Source: Salinicoccus albus DSM 19776
Lineage (GTDB): Bacteria > Bacillota > Bacilli > Staphylococcales > Salinicoccaceae
Reading direction: 5' to 3'
DNA length: 64,000 nucleotides
Assembly: GCF_000385175.1 (NCBI RefSeq)
Contig: NZ_ARQJ01000031.1
Span: forward strand, 120,746 to 184,745
Within the stretch, counting starts at the first letter, position 1; every line of letters begins with the position of its first letter. Both the position numbers and the translations under genes were made by a program. The notes beneath the pieces were generated by a model that saw nothing but the letters and a program-made list of their open reading frames with translations, had not been told where the DNA came from and did no database searches. This document shows positions 1-8,645 of the stretch, piece by piece.

Positions 1-461
1 GCGTTTAATGCAGAGATATACCGGAATTCAATACTCCCATCGTTCACTTTGTCATAAATATGTTTCGCTCGCTTAATATGATAATCGCTGGTAACGACGA
101 GTGCTGAAGTCATGCCGCGGGCGCGCATGACCTCCATGGTGATGGCGGCATTGGTATAGGTGCTGGTGGCTTCGTAGTCTTTGATCAACGCGTCTTCTGG
201 GATACCGTGGGCAACGGCAAGTGCTGTACTTTGTGAAGATGTTTCAGATTCAATCACCGGGGTGATTAGAATATAGTCTGCATGCCCTGCATGATAGAGT
301 TCTGCGGTCTTTTCCATGCGCCCCGCGTCACCGCCGACCAGTACAATGAGGTCACTGTCGACCGGTGTATCTGAATAGCTATGGTTGAAGCTGTCAATCA
401 ACGCAACCACGATAAGCATTAAAACCATACATATGACAATGATTGTTATTCTAATCTTCAT
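1..461 (-). CDS. YdcF/SanA-like (DUF218) membrane-anchored protein, 3' end outside window
   Basis: The minus-strand frame stays open from an ATG at 461 to the window edge (153 codons seen). An AGGTGG ribosome binding site lies just upstream of the ATG. The product starts with one hydrophobic helix (about residues 4-22). It then shows the DUF218 signature: an LVGGD segment near residue 46 and a TSDYHIKRA segment near residue 133. Members of this ElyC/SanA/YdcF family are envelope-associated proteins of uncertain biochemical function, often near polysaccharide or cell-wall genes. That fits its place just beyond the 3' end of the capsule operon. A hairpin at 559-593 separates it from that operon, so it is probably a separate unit. 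The C-terminus is missing because the window ends. Confidence 0.8.
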   Translation of the reverse strand, partial: MKIRITIIVICMVLMLIVVALIDSFNHSYSDTPVDSDLIVLVGGDAGRMEKTAELYHAGHADYILITPVIESETSSQSTALAVAHGIPEDALIKDYEATSTYTNAAITMEVMRARGMTSALVVTSDYHIKRAKHIYDKVNDGSIEFRYISALN

Positions 462-552
462 TGGCCCACCTCATTTAAGCATTGGACGCCGGACACAGCC
501 ATTCCCTGCTCGTATCAATTTTCTGTACTCGAGCTGTCTGGTTCGAATATGT

Positions 553-593
553 ATACAAATTCCGAAGGCTGCTCATCAAACAACCTTCGGAAT
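553..593 (-). terminator. Terminator hairpin at end of capsule operon 1
   Basis: A perfect 10-bp inverted repeat (559-568 with 584-593) lies directly after the stop codon of the last capsule gene. A short T-rich stretch follows it on the minus strand. This is probably the intrinsic terminator of the operon. Confidence 0.65.
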
Positions 594-598
594 AAACA

Positions 599-1609
599 TC
601 AGCCGGCCACTTTTTTCGTTGGTACTCTTGGCGCTCTGTAGGCCGGGAAAAATTCAGTATTTTCATCCGTGCCTGCCAGCCGGCACAGTTCGTGATACAC
701 CGCCCGATTCCATATTTTCCTGCCAATATGGAACTTGAATTCTGTGTTTTTGGAGAATCTTTTCTTGAATTTCAGCACACTGTCATCCACATCATTGGAA
801 ACCCCGCCGCCATAATGGATGACGGAGTAATGATTCTTCTTCCCCCAATTCATTGCCGTATACTTGAGCAGATAAGCTGGTGAATGATTCAGATACTTTG
901 TTTTCGTACCGTTCAAATGATCGTGTATGACATTACCTGAGATGAAATAGAGCCCCATGGCGATGATCTCGTCGTCATAGGAAACACTTGTTGTAATAAT
1001 GTTTTCTGGAAACTTTTGCTTCATTTCATAGAAATATCTGTGGTCAAAGTAATAAAAGCCGGTAGCATCATTCCGCTTCATCGTCTCGTTATAAATGTTT
1101 ATGAACGCTTCGATATGATCAAAACCTTCAGTCAGGGTACATGAAATCCTTTCGTCCCTGAACAGTTTCCGGACCCGTCTGCGTGCAGTCGCACAAAATT
1201 CTTCCTGGAATGTATCTTCATAATTCTCCAGATCCGTTCCTACAGTATTCCGTATATACTCGACATCATATATCTTTCTGAATGGATTCTGATTCTGAAA
1301 TATGGGGTTGAATCTGACAAACTCCGCGACGATATTATTCGTGTTGCAGTACTCAGAGAAACGTTTTTCAAACGCTGCAAGCAGGCCGTCCAGATCCGTA
1401 TAGTGATGCACAACCGGTCCCCCGTAGCCGTAAGGAGTGATCAGATCGTAATACGTTTCGCCGTCCACCTGCGTATCGATCGCCCGTTTGATCGCACTGA
1501 GCGTCATATGCCCATACCTGTTCTTTACTTCGAAAAAGATCGCTTCCCCGCTTTCAATCAGCTCATTGACCTGTGCGTATTCCCTCGTAAAGTAGATATC
1601 ATTGTTCAT
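599..1609 (-). CDS. FemAB/GNAT-like acyltransferase in capsule operon
   Basis: This 336-residue soluble protein has the look of the GNAT/FemAB superfamily (Acetyltransf_6 type). The central half, about residues 140-290, carries the typical pattern of a YNETMKRND helix, a YYFD segment and a VIHYGGGV strand. Such proteins transfer an acyl or aminoacyl group to sugars or peptidoglycan-linked acceptors. Here it is the last gene of an exopolysaccharide operon, 43 bp after the aminotransferase. It may therefore N-acylate the amino sugar made by that enzyme, which is inference. A GGAGGG ribosome binding site sits 6 nt before the ATG. The exact donor and acceptor cannot be read from sequence. Confidence 0.75.
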   Translation of the reverse strand: MNNDIYFTREYAQVNELIESGEAIFFEVKNRYGHMTLSAIKRAIDTQVDGETYYDLITPYGYGGPVVHHYTDLDGLLAAFEKRFSEYCNTNNIVAEFVRFNPIFQNQNPFRKIYDVEYIRNTVGTDLENYEDTFQEEFCATARRRVRKLFRDERISCTLTEGFDHIEAFINIYNETMKRNDATGFYYFDHRYFYEMKQKFPENIITTSVSYDDEIIAMGLYFISGNVIHDHLNGTKTKYLNHSPAYLLKYTAMNWGKKNHYSVIHYGGGVSNDVDDSVLKFKKRFSKNTEFKFHIGRKIWNRAVYHELCRLAGTDENTEFFPAYRAPRVPTKKVAG

Positions 1610-1652
1610 AGTAAGCCCTCCCCATGGATATTTTTAGCGGTCACTCTAAAAC

Positions 1653-2807
1653 TTACGCGATCACTTTATCCGAAGAGACGATTTGTCTGAACAATCTTAT
1701 GACTCTGCTGATTTCCTCTACGGTCATCTTTGTATCTGAAGGCAGACAGATACCATTTTCAAAAAGGTACTTCGAGTGATCCGCCCTGTCACTGAAATAA
1801 TCACAACCTTTGAAAAGCGGCTGCATATGAAGGGGCTTCCAGACCGGACGGGCTTCTATATTACCCTCAGCGAAATACTTGATCACTTCACCGGCATCTG
1901 TCCCCAATTTTTGGGGATCTATCGTAAGTGTGGAAAGCCATCGGGTGTGAAATGCGCCATCCATTTCCGGCATGAATTGTATACCATTCACATCTCCCAG
2001 GCCATATACATACTGTTCAAAGATGGCACGCTTCTGGCTGATCCTGTCTTCCAGCACTTCCATCTGACCTCTGCCGATTCCTGCACTCACATTGCTTAAA
2101 CGATAATTGTATCCCACATTCTCATGCTGGTAATGCATCGTATTTTCTTTGGACTGGGTCGCTTTCTTCAATGCTTTTTCGATGAGTATTTCTTCGTCGG
2201 AGACGATCATCCCGCCGCCTGAAGTCGTGATTATCTTATTACCATTGAATGAAAAGATACCAAATTTACCAAATGAGCCGCTCATCCGCCCTTTGTACAT
2301 GGCGCCCAGCGACTCCGCGGCATCTTCAACGATCGGCACCCCGTATCTGTTGCAAATATCAACGAGTTCATCCATTTTCGCAGACTGGCCATAAAGATTG
2401 ACGATGATAACTGCTTTTGGGAGTTTCCCTTTCATCTGATAAAAATCCAGTGCATTTTCCAGAGCTGACGGAGACATATTCCAGCTCTCCATGTCTGAAT
2501 CGATGAAGGCAGGTTCCGCCCCAAGATAAAGGACCGGATTCGCACTTGCCACAAAAGTTAAGGAAGAACAGAGTACGGTATCGCCCTTACCCACCCCCAG
2601 CAGATCCAGGGCAAGATGTATTGCCCCTGTCCCGCTGTTGAGTGCACAGGCTGCTTTTATACCTGTATATTCCCTGACCTGTTTTTCAAATATATCGATA
2701 TTCCTGCCTAATGGCGCAATCCAGTTTGTCTTGAACGCTTCTTTGACATATTTCTTTTCACTGCCCCCCATATGCGGGGACGATAAAAGTATCCTGTTTT
2801 GAGACAT
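1653..2807 (-). CDS. DegT/DnrJ/EryC1/StrS sugar aminotransferase
   Basis: This is a PLP-dependent aminotransferase of the DegT/DnrJ/EryC1/StrS family, which converts a 4-keto nucleotide sugar into a 4-amino sugar. The PLP-lysine region reads FSFNGNKIITTSGGG, the HLALDLLG and EDAAESLG family motifs are present, and the length (384 aa) is normal. The open frame extends 24 codons further upstream. I chose the ATG at 2807 because a GAGAGGTG ribosome binding site precedes it and the family N-terminus (NRILLSSPHMGG) follows. It resembles EpsN/PglE. Together with the CapD-type 4,6-dehydratase (8635-10482) and the priming transferase next door, it suggests a diamino-trideoxy-hexose (bacillosamine-like) first sugar. 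That product is inference. Confidence 0.88.
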   Translation of the reverse strand: MSQNRILLSSPHMGGSEKKYVKEAFKTNWIAPLGRNIDIFEKQVREYTGIKAACALNSGTGAIHLALDLLGVGKGDTVLCSSLTFVASANPVLYLGAEPAFIDSDMESWNMSPSALENALDFYQMKGKLPKAVIIVNLYGQSAKMDELVDICNRYGVPIVEDAAESLGAMYKGRMSGSFGKFGIFSFNGNKIITTSGGGMIVSDEEILIEKALKKATQSKENTMHYQHENVGYNYRLSNVSAGIGRGQMEVLEDRISQKRAIFEQYVYGLGDVNGIQFMPEMDGAFHTRWLSTLTIDPQKLGTDAGEVIKYFAEGNIEARPVWKPLHMQPLFKGCDYFSDRADHSKYLFENGICLPSDTKMTVEEISRVIRLFRQIVSSDKVIA

Positions 2808-2896
2808 GCTATAGCACCTCTCCCTTAATTGGATTATTATATTACATTGGTTTTCAGTATCATAATGACTTCCCGACAAAGTTTATGATGTGATAC

Positions 2897-3565
2897 TCAT
2901 TTCCCAATAGAATTTCTTTTCATTTCAGGGTCTGATTCCATCTTTCCTGAAATTACGTATATTTCATCCATTTTTCCCTTATTTCCTGTAAACGCCTGGA
3001 CCGTACTCTCCCCTTCCTGGCTGATGCCTTCGCTCTGCAATACTTTTCGGACGGTCATATATAGGATCTTCACATCCAGCCGAAACGTGTGGTTTTCAAT
3101 ATACCAGACATCCATTTCGAATTTTTCTGGCCATGGCAGGGTGTTGCGTCCGTTCACCTGCGCCCATCCGGTAATCCCCGGCCTTACCTCGTGACGCTTC
3201 ATCTGCCGTGTATTGTACAGTGGAAGATATTCTGTCAATAAAGGTCTGGGACCGACGAGACTCAGATCGCCCTTGATGACGTTGATCAGCTGAGGCAGCT
3301 CGTCCAGGCTGTATTTGCGAATCATCTGTCCGGTGGGCCTCAGACGCAGCGTATCCGGCAGCAGTTTGCCGAACGCATCGGTTTCATCCGTCATGGTCCT
3401 GAACTTGTACAGTTCAAAACATTCTCCGTTTCGACCCGGTCTGATCTGCCTGAAGAGCAGCGGGGCACCCAGCTCCCGATGCACCAAAATTGCAGTGACC
3501 GCCATGACAGGCAGAAGGAGGATCAGAAGCAGGACAGCTGCCGCCAAATCGAACAGTCGTTTCAT
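2897..3565 (-). CDS. Priming phosphoglycosyl transferase (bacterial sugar transferase)
   Basis: This 222-residue monotopic phosphoglycosyl transferase starts each repeat unit by moving a sugar-phosphate from a UDP-sugar to undecaprenyl phosphate at the cytoplasmic membrane. It has one N-terminal membrane segment (about residues 6-27). It then carries the family blocks: ELYKFRTM, the SLDELPQL catalytic Asp-Glu region, LVGPRPLL, and RPGITGWAQVNGRN. The short PglC/EpsL-like size lacks the multi-helix N-terminal region of WcaJ-type proteins. The C-terminal tail beyond about residue 190 (EGISQEGEST onward) is an extension. It sits between the aminotransferase and the CapK-like gene in one minus-strand operon. 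Confidence 0.92.
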   Translation of the reverse strand: MKRLFDLAAAVLLLILLLPVMAVTAILVHRELGAPLLFRQIRPGRNGECFELYKFRTMTDETDAFGKLLPDTLRLRPTGQMIRKYSLDELPQLINVIKGDLSLVGPRPLLTEYLPLYNTRQMKRHEVRPGITGWAQVNGRNTLPWPEKFEMDVWYIENHTFRLDVKILYMTVRKVLQSEGISQEGESTVQAFTGNKGKMDEIYVISGKMESDPEMKRNSIGK

Positions 3566-3618
3566 AAATCAGTACTCCCCTCTTAATTAGAGTATTGATC
3601 CTGTGATTCTTTAATCAT

Positions 3619-4980
3619 TTACGCGTCTGCATCCAATTCGTTGATGATGAACCGGATTTTACCACTTTTCTCTTTGGGTATCTCATCCATATAGTTGAAA
3701 ACATAGGTGTTGTCCTTGCCCAGCCGACGAGCCAGCCTGCCTCTGATCACCGTTTCATCCGCGCTTTCAAAATCATCTTCCACTGCGAGGTTCACCACAA
3801 ATTGATCTCTTTCTTTTTGGACGAACTGCATTTGTATGATTTTTTCTTCAAAGCCGTCAGCAACCCATGAAATGTTCACGCTGGTCACTTTATTGGACTG
3901 GCTGCCGAGCAGGTAGTCCGATTGTCTCCCGATAATTCTCTGTATCTGGACATCGTCAACAAAGGAATTCAGGTACGCCCGCCCGGAATGAATTTCAACC
4001 TGATCTCCGATTCTGTAGCGGACGATCGGCGTTGCATCATTGATGTAGCTGGTCACAATCATTTCATACAGATGATGTCCGGTTTTCTCGAACTCAATCA
4101 GCCCTGTCTCATGCCCGATCCGATACTGGCCATCATCAGTCCCATAGATGAACGGGGCGCCTTCGGCAGTAGAGTACTGATCAATGACCTTCGTATCAAA
4201 TGCATTTTCTATATCTGCTTTCACATGAGGCAGAAGGGTTTCAGCATTCGGGAACACCGCTTTAACATCAAAGTCCGGCCTCAGATGATTCGACAGTATA
4301 TATTTCGCCACCATATGAATGGTTGAAGGATACCCATCCAATGCAGCCGGTTTGAATCTTTGAAGATTTTTATATACATGTTTCACATTCTGCGGCGTAA
4401 TATGGCAAGATGCATAAAGCATCTGATCCATCGCCAGATTATACCGCCAGAGTACATTTTTGTGTTTCGGCGGTGTCAGTTCCTGACCGGTAAACGACGC
4501 GCGTCTCGAGAAAGGTTCGACCCCATTTGTTACTTTGATGTAGTCCAGATAGGCCATCCGCTCTGCACGGTCATACTCTGAATCATAGACAGCCAGATTA
4601 GCTCCGGTCGTGCCGCTCGTTCTGGATTTACGCAATATGCCTGCTTTATGGGAGCGCGCATCCAGTGCATTGCGCAGATCCGATTTTGTCGTCACCGGCA
4701 GGGCCAGAAAACTTTCAATGATATGCGCTTCATCGATTTCAATATTCCGGTAGACTGGAATGTTTCGTTTCAAATGATACATCAACTTAATCAGGGACTG
4801 GGTTTCATCAATACCGCCCTGCATGAAATGTTTGAGTGATGCCTGATATAAATGGCTGTATCGTTCCCGCCGTAATTTATAACCATAGAGACTGGTCATC
4901 ACATTTTGTAAAAACACCGGCGATTTGTAGTAAAAATTATGCACCGAGGTATCCATCGTTCTTTTCAGCAACCGCATCAC
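3619..4980 (-). CDS. CapK/PaaK-like adenylate-forming enzyme
   Basis: This 453-residue protein belongs to the phenylacetate-CoA ligase-like (CapK) branch of adenylate-forming enzymes. The nucleotide-binding loop reads SGTTGANLAVY near residue 123. A YRIGDQVEI block lies near residue 320, and a C-terminal GKIRFI segment carries the expected lysine. CapK-type proteins occur in many polysaccharide loci and are thought to activate a carboxylic acid for decorating the glycan; the substrate is not known. The start is a GTG at 4980, with an ATG immediately after at 4977. GGGAG lies upstream, and the 5' end overlaps the preceding glycosyltransferase gene by 44 bp, implying translational coupling. Confidence 0.82.
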   Translation of the reverse strand: MMRLLKRTMDTSVHNFYYKSPVFLQNVMTSLYGYKLRRERYSHLYQASLKHFMQGGIDETQSLIKLMYHLKRNIPVYRNIEIDEAHIIESFLALPVTTKSDLRNALDARSHKAGILRKSRTSGTTGANLAVYDSEYDRAERMAYLDYIKVTNGVEPFSRRASFTGQELTPPKHKNVLWRYNLAMDQMLYASCHITPQNVKHVYKNLQRFKPAALDGYPSTIHMVAKYILSNHLRPDFDVKAVFPNAETLLPHVKADIENAFDTKVIDQYSTAEGAPFIYGTDDGQYRIGHETGLIEFEKTGHHLYEMIVTSYINDATPIVRYRIGDQVEIHSGRAYLNSFVDDVQIQRIIGRQSDYLLGSQSNKVTSVNISWVADGFEEKIIQMQFVQKERDQFVVNLAVEDDFESADETVIRGRLARRLGKDNTYVFNYMDEIPKEKSGKIRFIINELDADA

Positions 4981-6118
4981 CCTGCTCTCCCAGAGAATTA
5001 TAGAATTTCAGAAGCGCTTCCTGCATGTGACGTCTGTCAAAATGACCGGCAGCAAAATTACGGGCCTGATCCGCCAGACGTCTCCGTTTCTCTGCATCGT
5101 GTATCAGATCATCCAAAGCAGCCGTCAGACCTTCTGCGCCCATCCTTTTGACAATGATCCCTGTCCGCCCGTCAAGCACCGTGTCTCTGGCACCGGTGGC
5201 GTCAAACGTCACGACCGGCACCCCCATCGCCTGAGCTTCAATGCTGACGTTGCCGAATCCCTCGCGAAATGTCGGGAAAGCAAAAAGGTCCATCAGGCTG
5301 TAATAATATTCGATTGAATCCGTAAACGGACAATGGATAATATCGTCGTGGTCAGCGATCGTCTTTCTATTTCTTTCTGTAATCGGATCCCCATTTTCAA
5401 AATCCCCCACGAGCAGCAATTTCAAATGGTCATATTTCTTTTCCAGCCGGGTGAACGCAGCAACCAGTTCATTCATCCCCTTGTCCTTCGTCATCCGGCC
5501 GACGCAGCCAATGACGAAGTCCGAAGGTTTGATATCGAGTCCATTCCTAAGGCTGGACAGCTGGTGCGTATCAATACGCTCAGGATTGAATTTCTCCATG
5601 TCCGTGCCGTTGCTGCTGCCTCTGCCAATCCTGACCACCTTATGCCTGCTGAGCAGTTTTCTGCTGATCATTTCCGCTTCCAGGCTGTCTGAAATGACCA
5701 TCACATGGGTGCTCAATTGACATGCAATTTTCTCGGTCAGATAAAGGAGATGGTATTTGAGTCCGGTGACTGTTTCCAAGCGCAGCCCCCGCTGGATATA
5801 GATGCGGTGGTCAACACCGCTCAAGAAACCGGCCACCATGCCGAGCAGCCCGGCTTTCGGTGTACTGAAATTGATGATATCCGGTTTTTCAGCCCTCAAA
5901 TATCTGTATAACCGATAAAGGCTGCCCATATCCTTAACGATGCTGATCTCCCGTTCGAATGGAATATGCCTGATTTTTATATCATCATAACTTTTCTTAA
6001 AATCCTCATTACAAACCACTTTGACCTGGTAACCATTCTTTTCGATAAATCTGATCTGTTCTTCAATTAATACAATCGTCAGTGATGAAGTGACCCCCTG
6101 AATTATTTTCCGATTCAT
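4937..6118 (-). CDS. Family 4 glycosyltransferase
   Basis: This is a GT-B fold glycosyltransferase of 393 residues. The acceptor-side N-terminal domain carries a SSLTIVLIEEQ start. The C-terminal donor domain contains the GCVGRMTKDKG block and the EGFGNVSIEAQAMGVPVV retaining-GT4 signature with the paired glutamates. Such enzymes add a sugar from a nucleotide donor to the lipid-linked repeat unit on the cytoplasmic face. It resembles EpsD/CapM-like proteins of Firmicute exopolysaccharide loci. GGAGAT precedes the ATG. It is the only recognisable non-priming glycosyltransferase in this operon. A short repeat unit is therefore likely, unless other transferases are encoded elsewhere. Confidence 0.9.
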   Translation of the reverse strand: MNRKIIQGVTSSLTIVLIEEQIRFIEKNGYQVKVVCNEDFKKSYDDIKIRHIPFEREISIVKDMGSLYRLYRYLRAEKPDIINFSTPKAGLLGMVAGFLSGVDHRIYIQRGLRLETVTGLKYHLLYLTEKIACQLSTHVMVISDSLEAEMISRKLLSRHKVVRIGRGSSNGTDMEKFNPERIDTHQLSSLRNGLDIKPSDFVIGCVGRMTKDKGMNELVAAFTRLEKKYDHLKLLLVGDFENGDPITERNRKTIADHDDIIHCPFTDSIEYYYSLMDLFAFPTFREGFGNVSIEAQAMGVPVVTFDATGARDTVLDGRTGIIVKRMGAEGLTAALDDLIHDAEKRRRLADQARNFAAGHFDRRHMQEALLKFYNSLGEQGDAVAEKNDGYLGA

Positions 6119-6166
6119 CGGCTACATCTCCAAACCTCTTGATTTTAAACCATGCACCCTGTGGCT

Positions 6167-7426
6167 TCATCTTTTCTTTTTCGGCAGTAATATGCCCATC
6201 GCAACGATAATGATATAGAAAAATTTAAACCGGTGTCTCAACGCTGTCCCGGCATTTGAAATGCCCAGACTGAATATCAGCCATCCGGCAAAAATGCTTA
6301 AAATCAAAATGCCGAGCAGCGGGCGTTTTTTTATCAGTCTCAGATTTTTGATGAAAAGTATCAGTGCGGACAGGTAGAACACACCGTCCATGAAAAAACT
6401 GATCAGATCATTGAAATTCCGGATGCTCCATGGCATCGGTGAAGCGATGAAGTATACGATCTTGATCGGCGAGTACAAAATCAGCTGAAACAGGTTGTTG
6501 ATCTCCAGTCCGCTTAAATAGGCCGTATCTCCCCGCGTAGCGGTGAAAGCTTCATAAACTTCATCATTACTGTTCAGTATTTGCTCGAATTTATTGAATA
6601 TGGGCAGTGAAGTGACCACGTCCGGGAAAACCAGGATATATGTCATAACCAGCGCAAACAGACTGAAAGGCACCACTGAATCCACAGTAAATCTGAATGT
6701 TCGCCGCCTGTGCCTGTAAAAGATGAACCCGAACAGATAACCAATCAGTATACCGATGATGGCCGAGTGGAAGACCGCACCCAAAAGTATGAAAATGATA
6801 CTCAGTAAGGCACTGCCTTTTTCTTCTTTGACAAACCATCTGATAAAGAAATAGAGGGACAGCACAACCATCAGGGAAATGACAGACTCCCTGAGTAATA
6901 TACTTGAGAATATCATCGAATGCGGAAAGAATGACATCGTTACCACCAGGACCATTTGTATATGTCCGGGCACATCAAGCATCCTGAAAATCCTTATCAC
7001 AATGAGTATGGCGCTTATGGTAACCAGGATGTTTAAAAATTGAACAAACAGCCGGTCGTCACCATAGATATGGAAAATAACACCCAGGACTTTGGAATAT
7101 ATTCCCCCATAGACCGCTTCATTCAACAGTGTCAGATTATCTGAAATCATGACGCCCGTTTCATAGAAGTTTTCTGTGTCCTCCCCGCTGTGGGGAATTG
7201 TCCACCCGCCGTCAGAAAGATCAATCCACAGCATCGTGAGCCTGAGGAGAAAACCGGTATACACAATGATGAAGAACTTTGTATATCTGATGAACAGCCA
7301 GAGGAATAACAGCACCGCTGTGATGATAATGAATGAAAATGTCAGATGGAAAGTATCTGTCATATGATACTGAATCAGATACCCCAAGATAAGGTAAATT
7401 AGAGCGGTCAGCCAGATGATGAACAT
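6167..7426 (-). CDS. Polysaccharide polymerase-like membrane protein (Wzy role)
   Basis: This 419-residue polytopic membrane protein has about 10-12 hydrophobic helices and little sequence signature. A periplasm-facing soluble loop lies near residues 300-340. Its place between the flippase and a glycosyltransferase in a Wzx/Wzy-type locus makes it the best candidate for the repeat-unit polymerase. The open frame continues 18 codons upstream, but the ATG at 7426 has a strong TTAGGAGGCGG ribosome binding site and avoids overlap with the flippase gene. The assignment is by context, since Wzy proteins are poorly conserved. Confidence 0.7.
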   Translation of the reverse strand: MFIIWLTALIYLILGYLIQYHMTDTFHLTFSFIIITAVLLFLWLFIRYTKFFIIVYTGFLLRLTMLWIDLSDGGWTIPHSGEDTENFYETGVMISDNLTLLNEAVYGGIYSKVLGVIFHIYGDDRLFVQFLNILVTISAILIVIRIFRMLDVPGHIQMVLVVTMSFFPHSMIFSSILLRESVISLMVVLSLYFFIRWFVKEEKGSALLSIIFILLGAVFHSAIIGILIGYLFGFIFYRHRRRTFRFTVDSVVPFSLFALVMTYILVFPDVVTSLPIFNKFEQILNSNDEVYEAFTATRGDTAYLSGLEINNLFQLILYSPIKIVYFIASPMPWSIRNFNDLISFFMDGVFYLSALILFIKNLRLIKKRPLLGILILSIFAGWLIFSLGISNAGTALRHRFKFFYIIIVAMGILLPKKKR

Positions 7427-7436
7427 ATTCCGCCTC

Positions 7437-8645
7437 CTAAGTCCCGACTTTATATTTCCAGTGGTAAAGCAGTACAACAAGCTGCCCCGAGATCAGAATG
7501 ACCTGCGTTATAATTGCCACGATAAATGCGCCTGGGAGCCCATAGGGAATGATGACGGCGATTGAAAAAACACCAGTGGCAATGAAAGTGACGCCCTGCA
7601 GCACGACCTGCAGGTTGTAGATATTGAATATGCTGAGCGCCATCTCGAACAGCTTTGTATAGACTGTGAAAAACAGAAGAATGCCGAGCAGCACGATTTC
7701 ATACTGATAGCCGATGAACTGGTCGCCATATACGAAAACGATGATATCAGTGCCAAAACTCAGAAGTATGATCTCTCCAATGATGATAAGCACAAGGAAT
7801 ATACCGCATAACCGGACGAAGGAACGGCCGAAACGTCTGATGCTGTTTTCAGCATCTCTGGACAGCGCTGCAACCACACTTTCGCAGATTGCCACCACCA
7901 CATTATTTGTAATGGTGGCAAAATACATGATCGTCGCAAAAATCCCCAGCGTTTCAATGCTATGAAAATGTTCGATCATATACCTGGGGATATTGCTGAC
8001 AAGGGAATTCAATACCTCAACGATCGACAGACCGATACCGAGATAAAATATATTTCTAAATGCCCTGGACGTCATCCGGGGTTTCACCCTGCCTTCAGAA
8101 AACGAAAATTTCAGATCATACAGATAGTAGATGATCACCTGTGAGATCAGAAGGCTTGCAATGGCCGCTATCAGAGACTGGAAAGTGATCGTTGCACCCG
8201 CAAACAGCAGAATGGTGAGTATACTTTTGTAGATTTTCGAATAGGCCAGAAAGCTGATGCGGGACTCGGCAATATTTTCCGTATAGATGAATTCCTCTTT
8301 GTTTTCATAAAATTTGAAGATGACAAAGATGAACAGGCAAATGCTTTCATATATACTCAGGTCCACAGTAATCATCAAAACGACAGCACAGAGAACGAAA
8401 GCATAATTGGTCATGTTACGGAACTGATGAAACACGGCATAGTCATAGGCCAATTTCCGCTGCGTCGGCACCAGCACCGAGAGCATGAAGCGGCTGAACA
8501 GCACGAAGGGACCCAGAAGTGCCAGAAAATATGAAAACAGGCCGACTTCGTACAGACCCAGCAGCCGGGTGATCAGAATAATCTGCACCCACTGGTTGAT
8601 GGCGAGCAGGATGGTACCAATGACATTCAGTATTTTAACTCGCAT
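7437..8645 (-). CDS. Oligosaccharide flippase (Wzx-like, MOP superfamily)
   Basis: This membrane protein of 402 residues has 12 or so helices and the MOP-superfamily style N-terminus, with a long first helix followed by TRLLGLYEVGLFSYF. It is the likely flippase moving undecaprenyl-linked repeat units to the outer face. The ATG at 8645 overlaps the stop of the upstream capD by 11 nt, so the two are translationally coupled. The upstream-extended frame (to 8690) would lie wholly within capD and is less likely. The ribosome binding site is weak (GGAACAG), consistent with coupling. Confidence 0.82.
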   Translation of the reverse strand: MRVKILNVIGTILLAINQWVQIILITRLLGLYEVGLFSYFLALLGPFVLFSRFMLSVLVPTQRKLAYDYAVFHQFRNMTNYAFVLCAVVLMITVDLSIYESICLFIFVIFKFYENKEEFIYTENIAESRISFLAYSKIYKSILTILLFAGATITFQSLIAAIASLLISQVIIYYLYDLKFSFSEGRVKPRMTSRAFRNIFYLGIGLSIVEVLNSLVSNIPRYMIEHFHSIETLGIFATIMYFATITNNVVVAICESVVAALSRDAENSIRRFGRSFVRLCGIFLVLIIIGEIILLSFGTDIIVFVYGDQFIGYQYEIVLLGILLFFTVYTKLFEMALSIFNIYNLQVVLQGVTFIATGVFSIAVIIPYGLPGAFIVAIITQVILISGQLVVLLYHWKYKVGT

